Source of the DNA: an uncultured Clostridia bacterium
Lineage (GTDB): Bacteria; Bacillota; Clostridia; Christensenellales; Borkfalkiaceae
NCBI GenBank assembly: GCA_947627575.1
Contig: CANQWN010000004.1
Coordinates: 62,001-126,000 of the forward strand
DNA: 64,000 bases
Direction: 5' to 3'
Below the pieces are notes generated by a model. It did no database searches and was not told where the DNA came from. It saw only the letters and a program-made list of their open reading frames with translations. A program made the position numbers and the translations under genes. Shown here piece after piece: positions 7,531-16,131 of the stretch; within the stretch, counting starts at the first letter, position 1; the number at the start of each line of letters is the position of its first letter.

Positions 7531-8646
7531 ATGGACGTAAAGGATTTGCCCACCCCCGCGTATGTGGTGGACGAGGACAAATTAATAAAAAATCTGGAAG
7601 TGCTTTCCGCGCTTCAAAACGCCACGGGCTGTAAAATTTTGCTTGCCCAAAAGGCGTTTTCGTGTTTCCATTATTATCCGCTGATAAAAAAATACGTCTG
7701 CGGCGCCACGTCAAGCGGACTTTACGAAGCCCGCCTCGCCGCCGAAGAAATGGGCGGGGAAAACCACGTTTACAGCCCCGCGTATACCGACGCGGAATTT
7801 GACGAAATTGCCGGGCTTTGCACGCATATTGTGTTCAATTCTTTTGCACAGCTTAAAAAATTTCACAGCCGCGCCGCGGGTAAAAGCCTCGGTATGCGCG
7901 TCAATCCGCAGTGTTCCACCCAAAAAACTTCCGCGTACGACCCGTGCGCGTACGGTTCCCGCCTCGGCGTGGTAAGTTCCGCTTTTGAAAGCGAATATCT
8001 GCCCTTATTGCAGGGCTTGCACTTCCACACGCTGTGCGAACAGTCCGCCGAAGATTTAAAAACAACTTTAACCGCTTTTGAAAAAAATTTCGGCAAATAT
8101 CTTAAGGGTATGAAGTGGCTTAACGTAGGCGGCGGGCACCACATCACCAAAGAGGGCTACAATATCCCTTTGCTTGAAAAACTGATAGACGGTTTACAGC
8201 AAAAATACGGCGTTACGGTGTATCTCGAACCGGGCGAAGCGTTTGCCCTCAATGCGGGTTACCTCGTCGCAAAAGTGCTTGAAATTGTAAAAAACGACAT
8301 ATATGTCGCTATTTTGGATTGCTCGGCGGAATGTCATATGCCCGACGTGCTTGAAATGCCGTACCGTCCGCCGCTTTTCGGCAGCGGCGAAGCGGGCGAA
8401 AAAAAGTATCTGTACCGCCTGTCGTCGCGCACCTGCCTCGCCGGCGACGTGATAGGGGATTATTCTTTCGACGCGCCGCTTAAAGAGGGCGACGTGCTCG
8501 TTTTCGGCGATATGGCTATCTATACAATGGTAAAAAACAACACCTTCAACGGTATGCCCCTGCCGGCGATAATAGGCAAAAAGGGCGAAAAATATCATAT
8601 AATCAAAACTTTCGGTTACGAAGATTTCAAAGGCAGGCTGTCGTGA
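7531..8646 (+). CDS. nspC: Carboxy(nor)spermidine decarboxylase
   Basis: A 371-residue fold type III PLP decarboxylase that converts carboxyspermidine to spermidine. It starts with the family signature PTPAYVVDE (residues 6-14). The PLP lysine is in LLAQKAF near 39, the glycine-rich phosphate site is VGGGHH near 200, the EPGEAF motif near 234 is conserved, and the inter-subunit catalytic Cys lies in the CSAECHMPDV stretch near 262. The start is ATG at 7531, two bases after the preceding stop; an upstream in-frame ATG at 7492 would overlap the dehydrogenase and add 13 residues not typical of the family. The stop overlaps the GTG start of aguA by 4 nt. Confidence 0.93.
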   Translation: MDVKDLPTPAYVVDEDKLIKNLEVLSALQNATGCKILLAQKAFSCFHYYPLIKKYVCGATSSGLYEARLAAEEMGGENHVYSPAYTDAEFDEIAGLCTHIVFNSFAQLKKFHSRAAGKSLGMRVNPQCSTQKTSAYDPCAYGSRLGVVSSAFESEYLPLLQGLHFHTLCEQSAEDLKTTLTAFEKNFGKYLKGMKWLNVGGGHHITKEGYNIPLLEKLIDGLQQKYGVTVYLEPGEAFALNAGYLVAKVLEIVKNDIYVAILDCSAECHMPDVLEMPYRPPLFGSGEAGEKKYLYRLSSRTCLAGDVIGDYSFDAPLKEGDVLVFGDMAIYTMVKNNTFNGMPLPAIIGKKGEKYHIIKTFGYEDFKGRLS

Positions 8647-9698
8647 GTTATTATATGCCCGCGGAATGGTCGCCCCACCGCGCCACGGTTATGATATTTC
8701 CCCAACGCGCAGGCACGTGGATATACGGCGGAGAGGCGGCGCGCCGCGCGTTTGCGGCGGTTATCGAAGAAATAGCCCGCGGCGAAAAAGTTTACGTTGC
8801 CGTCAATCCCGAAAATTATGCTCTCGCAAAGGCTTCGCTGAAAGCGGCGGCGGGGGTTGAAATACTTAAAATCGTCACCGACGACAGCTGGGCGCGCGAC
8901 GTTGCGCCTACATTCGTTTTCGACGGGGAAGAACTTTGCGGCATAGATTGGCGTTTCAACGCGTGGGGCGGCGAAAGCGACGGGCTTTACGCCGATTATC
9001 TCAACGACGATAAGTTCGCCTCCGCACTGCTTAAAAAGCTGAAAATAAAAAAAATTTCCGCCCGCCCTTTCGTGCTTGAGGGCGGCTCGGTACACACCGA
9101 CGGCGCGGGCGCTTTGATAACTACCGAAGAATGTCTGCTGTCCGCGGGGCGGAACCCCGAACTTACGCGCAGACAGATTGAAAACAGACTGAAAAAATAT
9201 CTCGGCGTAAACCGCGTAATATGGCTTCCCTACGGGATATGCGGCGACGAAACCAACGGGCACGTGGATAACATATGCGCTTTCGTCGGCAAAAACAAGG
9301 CGGTTTTGGGCTGGACGGACGAAGGCGAACAGGGCGAAAGATGCCGCGCGGACCTCGCCGTTCTTCAAGCCGCGGGCGTATCCGTCATAAAATTGCCTTT
9401 GCCCGCAAAACCCGTCGCGCTTACTTCTTACGAGGCGGCGGGATACGTGTACGCGGAGGGCGAGGCGCGCCGCTCCGCGGGCGAAAAGCTGGCGGCTTCC
9501 TACGTCAATTTTTACGTGTGCAACGCCGCAGTAATAGTTCCGCAATTCGGCGACGTAAACGATGCGCTTGCGCTTGAAATAATGGGAAGTTGTTTCAAGG
9601 ATAAAAAAATAGTGGGCATACCCGCGCGGGATATACTTCTCGGCGGCGGAAATATACATTGCATAACACAGCAAATCCCGGAGGGTAAAGATGCGTAA
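8643..9698 (+). CDS. aguA: Agmatine deiminase
   Basis: A 351-residue member of the guanidino-modifying superfamily that hydrolyses agmatine to N-carbamoylputrescine and ammonia. Diagnostic motifs are WARDVAPTF near 84, IDWRFNAWGG near 101, LEGGSVHTDG near 143, DETNGHVDN near 203 (His of the triad) and the C-terminal GGGNIHCITQQ with the nucleophilic Cys near 342. The peptidyl-arginine deiminase-like porphyromonas subtype is excluded by length and context. The GTG start at 8643 overlaps the nspC stop (GTGA). The gene end overlaps aguB by 8 nt. With SpeA upstream and AguB downstream it gives the complete arginine to agmatine to N-carbamoylputrescine to putrescine pathway. Confidence 0.95.
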   Translation: MSYYMPAEWSPHRATVMIFPQRAGTWIYGGEAARRAFAAVIEEIARGEKVYVAVNPENYALAKASLKAAAGVEILKIVTDDSWARDVAPTFVFDGEELCGIDWRFNAWGGESDGLYADYLNDDKFASALLKKLKIKKISARPFVLEGGSVHTDGAGALITTEECLLSAGRNPELTRRQIENRLKKYLGVNRVIWLPYGICGDETNGHVDNICAFVGKNKAVLGWTDEGEQGERCRADLAVLQAAGVSVIKLPLPAKPVALTSYEAAGYVYAEGEARRSAGEKLAASYVNFYVCNAAVIVPQFGDVNDALALEIMGSCFKDKKIVGIPARDILLGGGNIHCITQQIPEGKDA

Positions 9699-10566
9699 AG
9701 TGAAGATAGCGTGCGTGCAGATGAGTTGCGGCGACGAAAGAGAGGTAAATATCTCGGCGGCGGCGGAATACGCGCGCAAAGCGGCGGAGGAAGGCGCAAA
9801 CATTGTGCTTCTGCCCGAACTTTTCGAAAGAAAATATTTTTGTCAGGAACGCAACTACGGCTATTACGGTTATGCGGAAGAACCCAATTCAAATCTCGCC
9901 GTAAAGACGTTTAAACAGCTTACAAAACAGCTGGGTTTCGTCGCCATAGTCAGCTTTTACGAAAAGTGCGCAAACGTGCTTTTCAATTCCGCAATGGTAA
10001 TCGAAAACGGCAAAAGTCTCGGCGTGTATCGCAAAACGCACATTCCCGACGACCATTACTATCAGGAAAAATTTTATTTCACCCCCGGCGACAGCGGTTT
10101 TAAAACTTTCAAAACATCTTTCGGCACGATAGGCGTGGGCATATGCTGGGATCAATGGTTCCCCGAAACGGCGCGTTGCCTCGCTTTGAACGGCGCGGAA
10201 ATGATATTTTTCCCCACGGCGATAGGCTCCGAACCCATTTTGGGCACAGATAGCTCCGCGCATTGGCAAAGGGTTATGTGCGGGCACGCCGCGGCAAATC
10301 TGATGCCCGTTGCGGCGGCAAACCGCGTCGGCGTAGAAAGCGTGCAACCCACCGAAGCCAACGGCGGGCAGTCGTCACAACTTTGCTTCTACGGCAATTC
10401 TTTCATAACCGACGGCGCGGGCGCGATAATATCTTCTTTCGGCAGCGACGAAGAGGGGATAATCACGGCGGAATTCGATTTGGACGAGTTGCAAAAACAA
10501 CGCCTCGAATGGGGGCTGTTCCGCGACCGTCGTCCCCTCGTGTATAAGGATATAGTAAAAAAATAA
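9691..10566 (+). CDS. aguB: N-carbamoylputrescine amidase
   Basis: A 291-residue nitrilase-superfamily enzyme that hydrolyses N-carbamoylputrescine to putrescine, CO2 and ammonia. The Glu-Lys-Cys triad is visible: Glu in LLPELFERKYFC near 42, Lys in YRKTHIPDD near 115, and Cys in GICWDQWFPE near 152. The RKTHIPDDHYYQEKFYF stretch is typical of AguB rather than of other nitrilases. The ATG at 9691 has GGAGGGTAAAG in front of it, inside the end of aguA. Forty-six bases separate it from the last gene of the operon. Putrescine produced here would be the acceptor for both SpeE and the carboxyspermidine dehydrogenase encoded upstream. Confidence 0.95.
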   Translation: MRKVKIACVQMSCGDEREVNISAAAEYARKAAEEGANIVLLPELFERKYFCQERNYGYYGYAEEPNSNLAVKTFKQLTKQLGFVAIVSFYEKCANVLFNSAMVIENGKSLGVYRKTHIPDDHYYQEKFYFTPGDSGFKTFKTSFGTIGVGICWDQWFPETARCLALNGAEMIFFPTAIGSEPILGTDSSAHWQRVMCGHAAANLMPVAAANRVGVESVQPTEANGGQSSQLCFYGNSFITDGAGAIISSFGSDEEGIITAEFDLDELQKQRLEWGLFRDRRPLVYKDIVKK

Positions 10567-10612
10567 GTTTCGGCTTGCCGCGTAAAGCGGGGCTGTAATC
10601 AGGGGGTAAATT

Positions 10613-11083
10613 ATGGAAAAATGTTGCAGGGATTGCGGCTTTTACGCCAGCAATGAAGCCGTCTATCATTACTGCTTTTTTTATCAGTTTAAAGTAAATC
10701 CCGCGGGGCGAATTTGCAGCAACTACTTCGATAAGCCCCAACTTCCCGAACCCGAAAAAAAGGACAGCGGCTGTTATCTTACAAGCGCGTGCGTGGATTA
10801 TATGGGCAAGCCGGACAACTGTGAAGAGCTTACCGTTTTGCGCAACTTCCGCGACGGGTATATGAAAAAATCCGCCGTGGGCGCGCGGCTTGTAGAGGAA
10901 TACTATGCCGTAGCCCCGCAAATAGTAAAAGCCATAGATAAATCGCCCGAAAGGGACGGGTATTACAACTATATCTACGGCGAAATAAAAACCTGCGTCG
11001 CCCTTATAAACGCGGGCAAGTATAAAGAAACGCAAAAAAGATATACCCAAATGGTAACCCGCTTGAAAGGGCAACTTCTTTAA
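10613..11083 (+). CDS. CFI-box-CTERM-like protein with N-terminal cysteine cluster
   Basis: A 156-residue protein that I assign to the CFI-box C-terminal domain group from its pattern GCYLTSACVDYMG (residues 53-65), then LTVLRNFRDGYM and the GARLVEEYYAVAPQIVKAI helix. The N-terminal 40 residues carry Cys4, Cys5, Cys8, Cys21 and Cys35, which resemble a small zinc-ribbon or metal-binding cluster. No enzymatic motif is visible. It starts 46 nt after aguB with a ribosome site (GGGGG) and ends at a strong terminator, so it probably belongs to the polyamine transcript, but I know of no link between this domain and polyamines. Confidence 0.7.
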   Translation: MEKCCRDCGFYASNEAVYHYCFFYQFKVNPAGRICSNYFDKPQLPEPEKKDSGCYLTSACVDYMGKPDNCEELTVLRNFRDGYMKKSAVGARLVEEYYAVAPQIVKAIDKSPERDGYYNYIYGEIKTCVALINAGKYKETQKRYTQMVTRLKGQLL

Positions 11084-11109
11084 ATATTTTTATACGCAAA
11101 ATAAAACGG

Positions 11110-11145
11110 CGCGCCGCGGCAAAACTGCCGCGGCGCGTTATTTTT
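11110..11145 (+). terminator. Terminator of the polyamine operon, shared with the xre gene
   Basis: An 11-bp perfect stem, CGCGCCGCGGC (11110-11120) with GCCGCGGCGCG (11127-11137), loop AAAACT, then TTATTTTT. On the minus strand it is followed by GTTTTAT, so it can also serve the convergent xre gene. Confidence 0.85.
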
Positions 11146-11353
11146 ACCAATCTTTTTTGCCGCACAAAACGTCCATACTTATTTCAAGTAAGTCGGAAAG
11201 TTTTATAAGATATGTCAGCGTGGGTTCTGTTTTTTCAAGTTCCCACTCGCTTACGCACTGCTGTGTAACGCCAAGCATCTTTGCAACGTCGCTTTGCGAT
11301 AATTTCTTTTCGGTTCTGCAAAGTTTAAGATTTTCTGAAAATTTATTTTGCAT
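11144..11353 (-). CDS. XRE-family (Cro/CI-like) transcriptional regulator
   Basis: A 69-residue protein that is essentially one helix-turn-helix domain: residues 6-60 match the HTH_3 pattern, with SQSDVAKMLGVTQQCVSEWE (19-38) as the HTH core. There is no separate effector domain, as in small autorepressors of toxin-antitoxin or phage-type switches. It is divergent from a membrane protein gene, and the 97-bp gap contains two similar inverted repeats, each lying in one of the two promoters. That arrangement suggests it represses both itself and its neighbour. The ATG at 11353 is the first residue of the domain; the ribosome site is weak. Confidence 0.88.
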   Translation of the reverse strand: MQNKFSENLKLCRTEKKLSQSDVAKMLGVTQQCVSEWELEKTEPTLTYLIKLSDLLEISMDVLCGKKDW

Positions 11354-11365
11354 ACCATAAAATTG

Positions 11366-11381
11366 TACAATTATACTTGTA
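11366..11381. promoter_or_regulatory. Candidate operator 1 (XRE site), over the xre promoter
   Basis: TACAATTATACTTGTA is a near-palindrome sharing the TACAATTATA half with operator 2. It covers the minus-strand -10 box TATAAT (11370-11375) of xre, whose -35 would be TTGTAT with an 18-bp spacer. Binding here would shut off xre. Confidence 0.6.
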
Positions 11382-11388
11382 AAAATGC

Positions 11389-11417
11389 TTTACATACAAT
11401 TATAATTGTGATAAAAT
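11389..11417 (+). promoter_or_regulatory. Promoter of the 11451 membrane protein gene
   Basis: TTTACA (11389-11394), a 17-bp spacer and TAAAAT (11412-11417). Almost the entire spacer is filled by candidate operator 2. Confidence 0.7.
11395..11410. promoter_or_regulatory. Candidate operator 2 (XRE site), between -35 and -10
   Basis: TACAATTATAATTGTG, containing the perfect 14-bp palindrome ACAATTATAATTGT (11396-11409). It sits exactly between the -35 and -10 boxes of the membrane protein gene, a classical repressor position, 29 bp (centre to centre) from operator 1. Confidence 0.65.
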
Positions 11418-11450
11418 ACTGTCGAAAATCAAAAAAGAGGAGAAAAAAAG

Positions 11451-12392
11451 ATGATAATATTTTCCAAAATAAAAGATATCAGGGAAAGACTGATAGCAAA
11501 ATCGCAAACGGAAAGCAAAAAGTCGGCTGTAATTGCGTTTTCAGTTTTGACGGCGGTTTATCTGGCGTTTATGGCGGCGGCGCTTGCGGTATATCTTACG
11601 GGGCGTTCCCAAGTAGTTGAAGCTATTGCAGACAACGGAGTGACCTTGCAGGCTTTAAAAGCGGGTAATGCGGAAGGTTTGCTTCCCGCGGCGTTGGAAG
11701 TTTTGTTGGGCATATGTTTTTTGATGCTGTCAAGTGTTTATTTTACGTGTTTTGCGTGTCACAATCCGTTCCGTCTAAAAAAATCACTGCAAATTTTATT
11801 TATTGTTATCGGCGTGTTGGTTTCGGTAGGGGTGGACGCGGCTTTTTTCTATGATTTCTATGCAAATAAAATTGCGCTTGCGGCAGGCGACAGCGCAAAT
11901 TTCGCTTTGATAGTTGGCAACTCTGCCGGGTTGGGATTTGCAAAAAATATTTTATTGGTTTTGCCTTATGATTTCCTGATATCGCAAATTGCGCTTACGC
12001 TTTTCTTTATTTTGTTTGTGCGCGGGCTATCTTCAAAATATTTCCTCATATTCGGGCTGTGCGGATTTATAGTTTCGCCTTTGTTTGTGGCGGTAGCATT
12101 GGTTTTGCTTATGGTATTGTACGGCATTTATATGATTTTCGCTTATATTAAAGCGTTGATTTGGGGTTCAAAAGAAGTGGGGAACGCCGTCGGGAACGAC
12201 GAATTTGTTGCAGGCGTCAAGCGGGGAATGACGGGCGGAAGTTTGAAAGACGACGGATATAGTGAATACACTTATAAAAATTCCGCAGGCAGTGAGGTAA
12301 CCGTATATAGCAAGGACGGTAAAAAATTTGTAAATGCCGACGGCAGTTATGCGGGGAGAAGCGACGACGGCGGAAAGACGATACATAAATAA
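11451..12392 (+). CDS. Multi-pass membrane protein of unknown function, XRE-regulated
   Basis: A 313-residue protein not recognised. It has about five hydrophobic segments (near residues 24-48, 78-100, 110-135, 162-190 and 200-235) separated by short loops, preceded by a charged N-terminus. A soluble C-terminal tail of about 75 residues has short repeats of the SEYTYKNSAGSEVTVYSKDG type, ending in a DGSYAGRSDDGGKTI stretch that looks like a beta-hairpin repeat. GAGGAG precedes the ATG. Its promoter contains the XRE operator, so it is probably normally repressed and induced under a condition sensed through the adjacent regulator. Function cannot be inferred. Confidence 0.8.
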   Translation: MIIFSKIKDIRERLIAKSQTESKKSAVIAFSVLTAVYLAFMAAALAVYLTGRSQVVEAIADNGVTLQALKAGNAEGLLPAALEVLLGICFLMLSSVYFTCFACHNPFRLKKSLQILFIVIGVLVSVGVDAAFFYDFYANKIALAAGDSANFALIVGNSAGLGFAKNILLVLPYDFLISQIALTLFFILFVRGLSSKYFLIFGLCGFIVSPLFVAVALVLLMVLYGIYMIFAYIKALIWGSKEVGNAVGNDEFVAGVKRGMTGGSLKDDGYSEYTYKNSAGSEVTVYSKDGKKFVNADGSYAGRSDDGGKTIHK

Positions 12393-12409
12393 AGATAATA
12401 CAAAATAAG

Positions 12410-12440
12410 CGGCGGCGCGAATTTTCGCGCCGCCGTATTT
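12410..12440. terminator. Hairpin between the membrane protein gene and nifJ
   Basis: An 11-bp stem, CGGCGGCGCGA (12410-12420) with TCGCGCCGCCG (12425-12435), loop ATTT, followed on + by TATTTATCTTTT and on the minus strand by CTTATTTTG. It may end transcription in both directions between the convergent genes. Confidence 0.75.
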
Positions 12441-12453
12441 ATCTTTTGTATGC

Positions 12454-12482
12454 ACCCGCCTGCAAAAGCAACGCGGGTTTTT
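12454..12482 (+). terminator. Second, weaker terminator on the + strand
   Basis: ACCCGC (12454-12459) pairs with GCGGGT (12473-12478), followed by TTTTT. It would act as a backup stop for + strand transcripts entering nifJ from behind. Confidence 0.55.
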
Positions 12483-12499
12483 ACGCAACTTGCCGCAAA

Positions 12500-15400
12500 T
12501 TACTTGCCGGCAAGTTTCTTATAGCCTTCAAGCCTCTGTTTTGCGGATTCTTCGGTGTGTTTGAACAGTTCAGCCGCAACTTCGGGACCCTGCGTTTTGG
12601 CAAGCGAGGTATATCTGGTTTCGCCCGCAAGGAACGCCTGATAATCGCCCGTAGGATCTTTTGAATCGAGGGTGAATACTTCGCCTTCGGGGTTGTACCT
12701 GTAAAGCTGCCAATAACCGCAGTCAACCGCCGCTTTTTCTTCAAGCTGGCTCTTCGTCATATTGATGCCGTGGTTGATGCAAGGCGCATAGCAGATGATG
12801 AGGGAAGGACCGTGATATGCTTCGGCTTCGGTAAGCGCTTTCAAAAGCTGTGCGGGGTTGGAACCCATAGCGCACTGCGCAACGTAAACGTAGCCGTACG
12901 TCTTTGCTATCATGCCCAAATCCTTTTTCTTTACTCTCTTGCCCGCGGAAGCGAATTTGGCAACCGCGCCGATATTGGTGGATTTGCTTGCCTGTCCGCC
13001 GGTGTTGGAATAAACTTCGGTGTCAAGTACAAGCACGTTTACGTCCTCGCCGCTTGCAAGCACGTGATCAAGTCCGCCGTAACCGATATCGTAAGCCCAG
13101 CCGTCGCCGCCGAATATCCAGATGGATTTCTTTGCAAGGCAGTCTTTGTCGGCAAGTATTTCTTTTACAAGTTCAGCCGCTTCGCCTTCAAGGTTGTGGC
13201 AATTTTCAAGCGCCGCAACCAAAGCCGCGGAAGCCTTTTTAGAGGGTTCCCTGTCGGCGAATGCCGCAAGATAAGCCTCGCAAACTGCTTTCCCTTCCCC
13301 GCAGGAAAGTTCCGCAAGTTTTTCCACCTTCGATTTAACCGCATTGCGCCTTGCCGTGTAGGCGAGGTTGATGCCGTAGCCGAATTCTGCGTTGTCCTCG
13401 AACAGAGAGTTAGCCCACGCAGGACCGTGACCCTGTTTGTTGGTGGTGTAGGGGCATGTAGGGGAAGAACCGCCGTATATTGACGAGCAGCCCGTAGCGT
13501 TGGCTATTACCATATCTTCGCCGAACAGCTGTGTAACAACCTTAACGTAAGGCGTTTCGCCGCAGCCCGCGCACGCGCCGGAGAACTCGAACAGAGGTGT
13601 TGCAAATTGGCAACCCTTTACGGTGTCTTTCTTGAACTTCGAGGTGTCTGCGTCGGGCAGATCAACCGCGTATTCCCAGTTCTTCTCTTCGCCCTTTGCA
13701 AGCGATTCCGCAAGAGGAATCATCTTTATCGCACCGCCGTCCTTTACGGGGCAAACGGTAGCGCACACGCCGCAACCCATGCAGTCCAGAGGGGAAACCT
13801 GCATCTTGTATTCGTAACCGGCAAGCCCGATTGCCTTTTTGGTTTCAAGCGTTGCGGGCTTTTCGGCGCCTTCTTTAACGAGGGCGGGACGCAGGCAGGC
13901 GTGAGGACATACGAACGAGCAGGTGCCGCACTGTATGCACTTTGACTGGTCTATTTCGGGTACAAGTACGGCAACGCCGCGCTTTTCGTATTTGGTAGTG
14001 CCGGTAGGTACGTGGCCGTCGGCGTTGAACTGCGAGGATTTAAGCTCGTCGCCCTTGAGGTAGAGGATGGGCTTGATTATTTCCTGATAGTAAGCGTTGT
14101 CCGCGCCCTTTACCATTTCCGCGCCGGAAGTTGCGTTTGCCCAGCTTGCGGGAACGTCTATCTTTATAAGGTGTTTGTCCGCGCTGTCGATAGCGTCGTA
14201 GTTCATCTGAACTACCGCGTCGCCCTTTCTGCCGAACGATTTTTTAGCCATATACTTCATATATTCAACGGCTTTGTCGTAGGGCATAATCTGGGGATTT
14301 ACCTTGAAGAACGCGGATTGCAGGATGGTGTTCGTTCTGCCTTTCAGCCCCAATTTGCCTGCAATTTCAATTGCGTCTATAACGTAAAGTTTGATATGTT
14401 TTTTGGCTATATCCTGCTTAACTTTCGCGGGCAGGAATTCTTCCAACGCTTCAACCGTCGTTGCGTTTGTATTTATAAGCAACGTGCCGCCGTCCTTTAT
14501 GTCGCTTGTCATATCGTAACGGGTTACGTAGGAAGGGTTGGAACACTGCACGAAGTCGGCAGAGTCGATAAGGTATTCCGACTGTATTGGCGTATCGCCG
14601 AAACGGAGGTGGGAAACGGTGATGCCGCCCGATTTCTTTGAATCATAGAAGAAGTAAGCCTGCGCGTGCTTGTCCGTATGGTCGCCTATTATCTTTATCG
14701 AGTTTTTGTTTGCGCCAACCGTACCGTCGGAACCCAAGCCGTAGAATTTGCAGCTTGTGGAACCTGCGGGCGCGGCGTCGAACTTTTCGGAGAAGTCAAG
14801 CGAAGAGTTGGTAACGTCCTCGTGAATACCGATTGTGAAGTGGTTTTTGGGTTCGCTCTTTTCAAGGTTCTTGTAAACCGCAAGCACCATAGAAGGGGTA
14901 AATTCCTTCGAGCCCAAGCCGTATCTGCCGCCTACAACTTTCATGTTCGTTCTGCCCGTTTCAAGCAGAGCCGAGCAAACGTCGAGGTACAAAGGTTCGC
15001 CCAGTGAACCGGGTTCTTTCGTTCTGTCGAGAACGGCAACTTTCTTCGTCGTTTTGGGCAACGCTTTAACAAACGCTTCCGCAACGAAAGGACGATAGAG
15101 ACGTACTTTAACAAGCCCGTACTTCTTGCCCATTGCGTTAAGTTTGTTTATGGATTCTTCAATGGTTTCGCAAGCGGAACCCATCGCAACTATAACTTCT
15201 TCGGCTTTTTCGTCGCCTACATAGTCAAAGAGGTGATATTTTCTGCCGCACTTTGCGGAAACGACGTCCATCATACCCTGTACGATTGCGGGGGTTGCGG
15301 CGTAGTAACCGTTTGCGGTTTCCCTGTTCTGGAAGTAGGTGTCGCCGTTCTGCGCGGTACCTTTCTGTATGGGATGTTCGGGGTTAAGCGAACGGCTCTT

Positions 15401-16027
15401 GAAATCGGCGATATCCTTGTCGATGCCTACTTCTTTGCAGATTTCGCGTATTTCCGCATAGTTGTCGGTTTCGTCCCAAACGTCTATTTTGGCAACTTCA
15501 TGCGAAGTTCTGAACCCGTCGAAGAAGTTAATGAAGGGCACTTTAGCGCGCAAAGTGGAAAGGTGCGCAACAAGCGCAAGGTCCATAACTTCCTGTACGG
15601 AACCGTCGCACAGCATCGCAAAGCCGGTCTGGCGGCAAGCCATTACGTCCGAATGATCGCCGAAAATATTCAGCGAGTGCGCCGCCAGTGCGCGCGCCGA
15701 AACGTGCATAACCATGGGCATAAGTTCGCCGGATATCTTGTACATATTGGGAATCATAAGAAGAAGTCCCTGCGAAGCGGTGTACGTGCTGGTAAGCGCG
15801 CCCGCGCACAGCGAACCGTGTACGGCGCCTGCCGCGCCGCCTTCGGACTGCATTTCGGCAATCCTTACTTTCTGACCCCACATGTTGGTTCTGCCCGCCG
15901 TCGCCCATTCGTCCGCAACTTCCGCCATGGGGGAAGAGGGGGTTATGGGGTAGATGGCTGCTACTTCCGAAAAAGCGTACGCAACATGGCTTGCGGCGGT
16001 ATTACCGTCGATAGTCAATTTTTTCAT
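12500..16027 (-). CDS. nifJ: Pyruvate:ferredoxin oxidoreductase (single-chain)
   Basis: An 1175-residue single-chain enzyme that oxidises pyruvate to acetyl-CoA and CO2 while reducing ferredoxin, the central pyruvate-using step of strict anaerobes. Domains in order: the N-terminal pyruvate-binding domain (AAYPITPSSPMAE-like region near 25), the transketolase-like domain II, the gamma domain, an 8Fe ferredoxin insert with CIQCGTCSFVCP and CMGCGVCATVCP near two thirds of the length, and the C-terminal TPP domain with GDGWAYDIGYGG and the CAGCGETPY cluster ligand region. The start is ATG at 16027 with GGAGG 8 nt upstream; the frame stays open to 16078 but without a ribosome site. It has a perfect promoter and convergent terminators, so it is monocistronic. 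Confidence 0.97.
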   Translation of the reverse strand: MKKLTIDGNTAASHVAYAFSEVAAIYPITPSSPMAEVADEWATAGRTNMWGQKVRIAEMQSEGGAAGAVHGSLCAGALTSTYTASQGLLLMIPNMYKISGELMPMVMHVSARALAAHSLNIFGDHSDVMACRQTGFAMLCDGSVQEVMDLALVAHLSTLRAKVPFINFFDGFRTSHEVAKIDVWDETDNYAEIREICKEVGIDKDIADFKSRSLNPEHPIQKGTAQNGDTYFQNRETANGYYAATPAIVQGMMDVVSAKCGRKYHLFDYVGDEKAEEVIVAMGSACETIEESINKLNAMGKKYGLVKVRLYRPFVAEAFVKALPKTTKKVAVLDRTKEPGSLGEPLYLDVCSALLETGRTNMKVVGGRYGLGSKEFTPSMVLAVYKNLEKSEPKNHFTIGIHEDVTNSSLDFSEKFDAAPAGSTSCKFYGLGSDGTVGANKNSIKIIGDHTDKHAQAYFFYDSKKSGGITVSHLRFGDTPIQSEYLIDSADFVQCSNPSYVTRYDMTSDIKDGGTLLINTNATTVEALEEFLPAKVKQDIAKKHIKLYVIDAIEIAGKLGLKGRTNTILQSAFFKVNPQIMPYDKAVEYMKYMAKKSFGRKGDAVVQMNYDAIDSADKHLIKIDVPASWANATSGAEMVKGADNAYYQEIIKPILYLKGDELKSSQFNADGHVPTGTTKYEKRGVAVLVPEIDQSKCIQCGTCSFVCPHACLRPALVKEGAEKPATLETKKAIGLAGYEYKMQVSPLDCMGCGVCATVCPVKDGGAIKMIPLAESLAKGEEKNWEYAVDLPDADTSKFKKDTVKGCQFATPLFEFSGACAGCGETPYVKVVTQLFGEDMVIANATGCSSIYGGSSPTCPYTTNKQGHGPAWANSLFEDNAEFGYGINLAYTARRNAVKSKVEKLAELSCGEGKAVCEAYLAAFADREPSKKASAALVAALENCHNLEGEAAELVKEILADKDCLAKKSIWIFGGDGWAYDIGYGGLDHVLASGEDVNVLVLDTEVYSNTGGQASKSTNIGAVAKFASAGKRVKKKDLGMIAKTYGYVYVAQCAMGSNPAQLLKALTEAEAYHGPSLIICYAPCINHGINMTKSQLEEKAAVDCGYWQLYRYNPEGEVFTLDSKDPTGDYQAFLAGETRYTSLAKTQGPEVAAELFKHTEESAKQRLEGYKKLAGK

Positions 16028-16102
16028 CAAAAAACCTCCGAGAATTTTAATTTTTATTATTTTTTGAAGATATTTCACGCGGGAACTCCCCGCGCTTGTT
16101 AT

Positions 16103-16131
16103 ATTATAACCCGTTTTGTTAAAATTGTCAA
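16103..16131 (-). promoter_or_regulatory. Consensus promoter of nifJ
   Basis: On the minus strand, TTGACA (16126-16131), a 17-bp spacer and TATAAT (16103-16108), a perfect vegetative consensus. The leader is about 70 nt. The remaining stretch to 16266 is AT-rich and holds nothing else I recognise. Confidence 0.88.
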
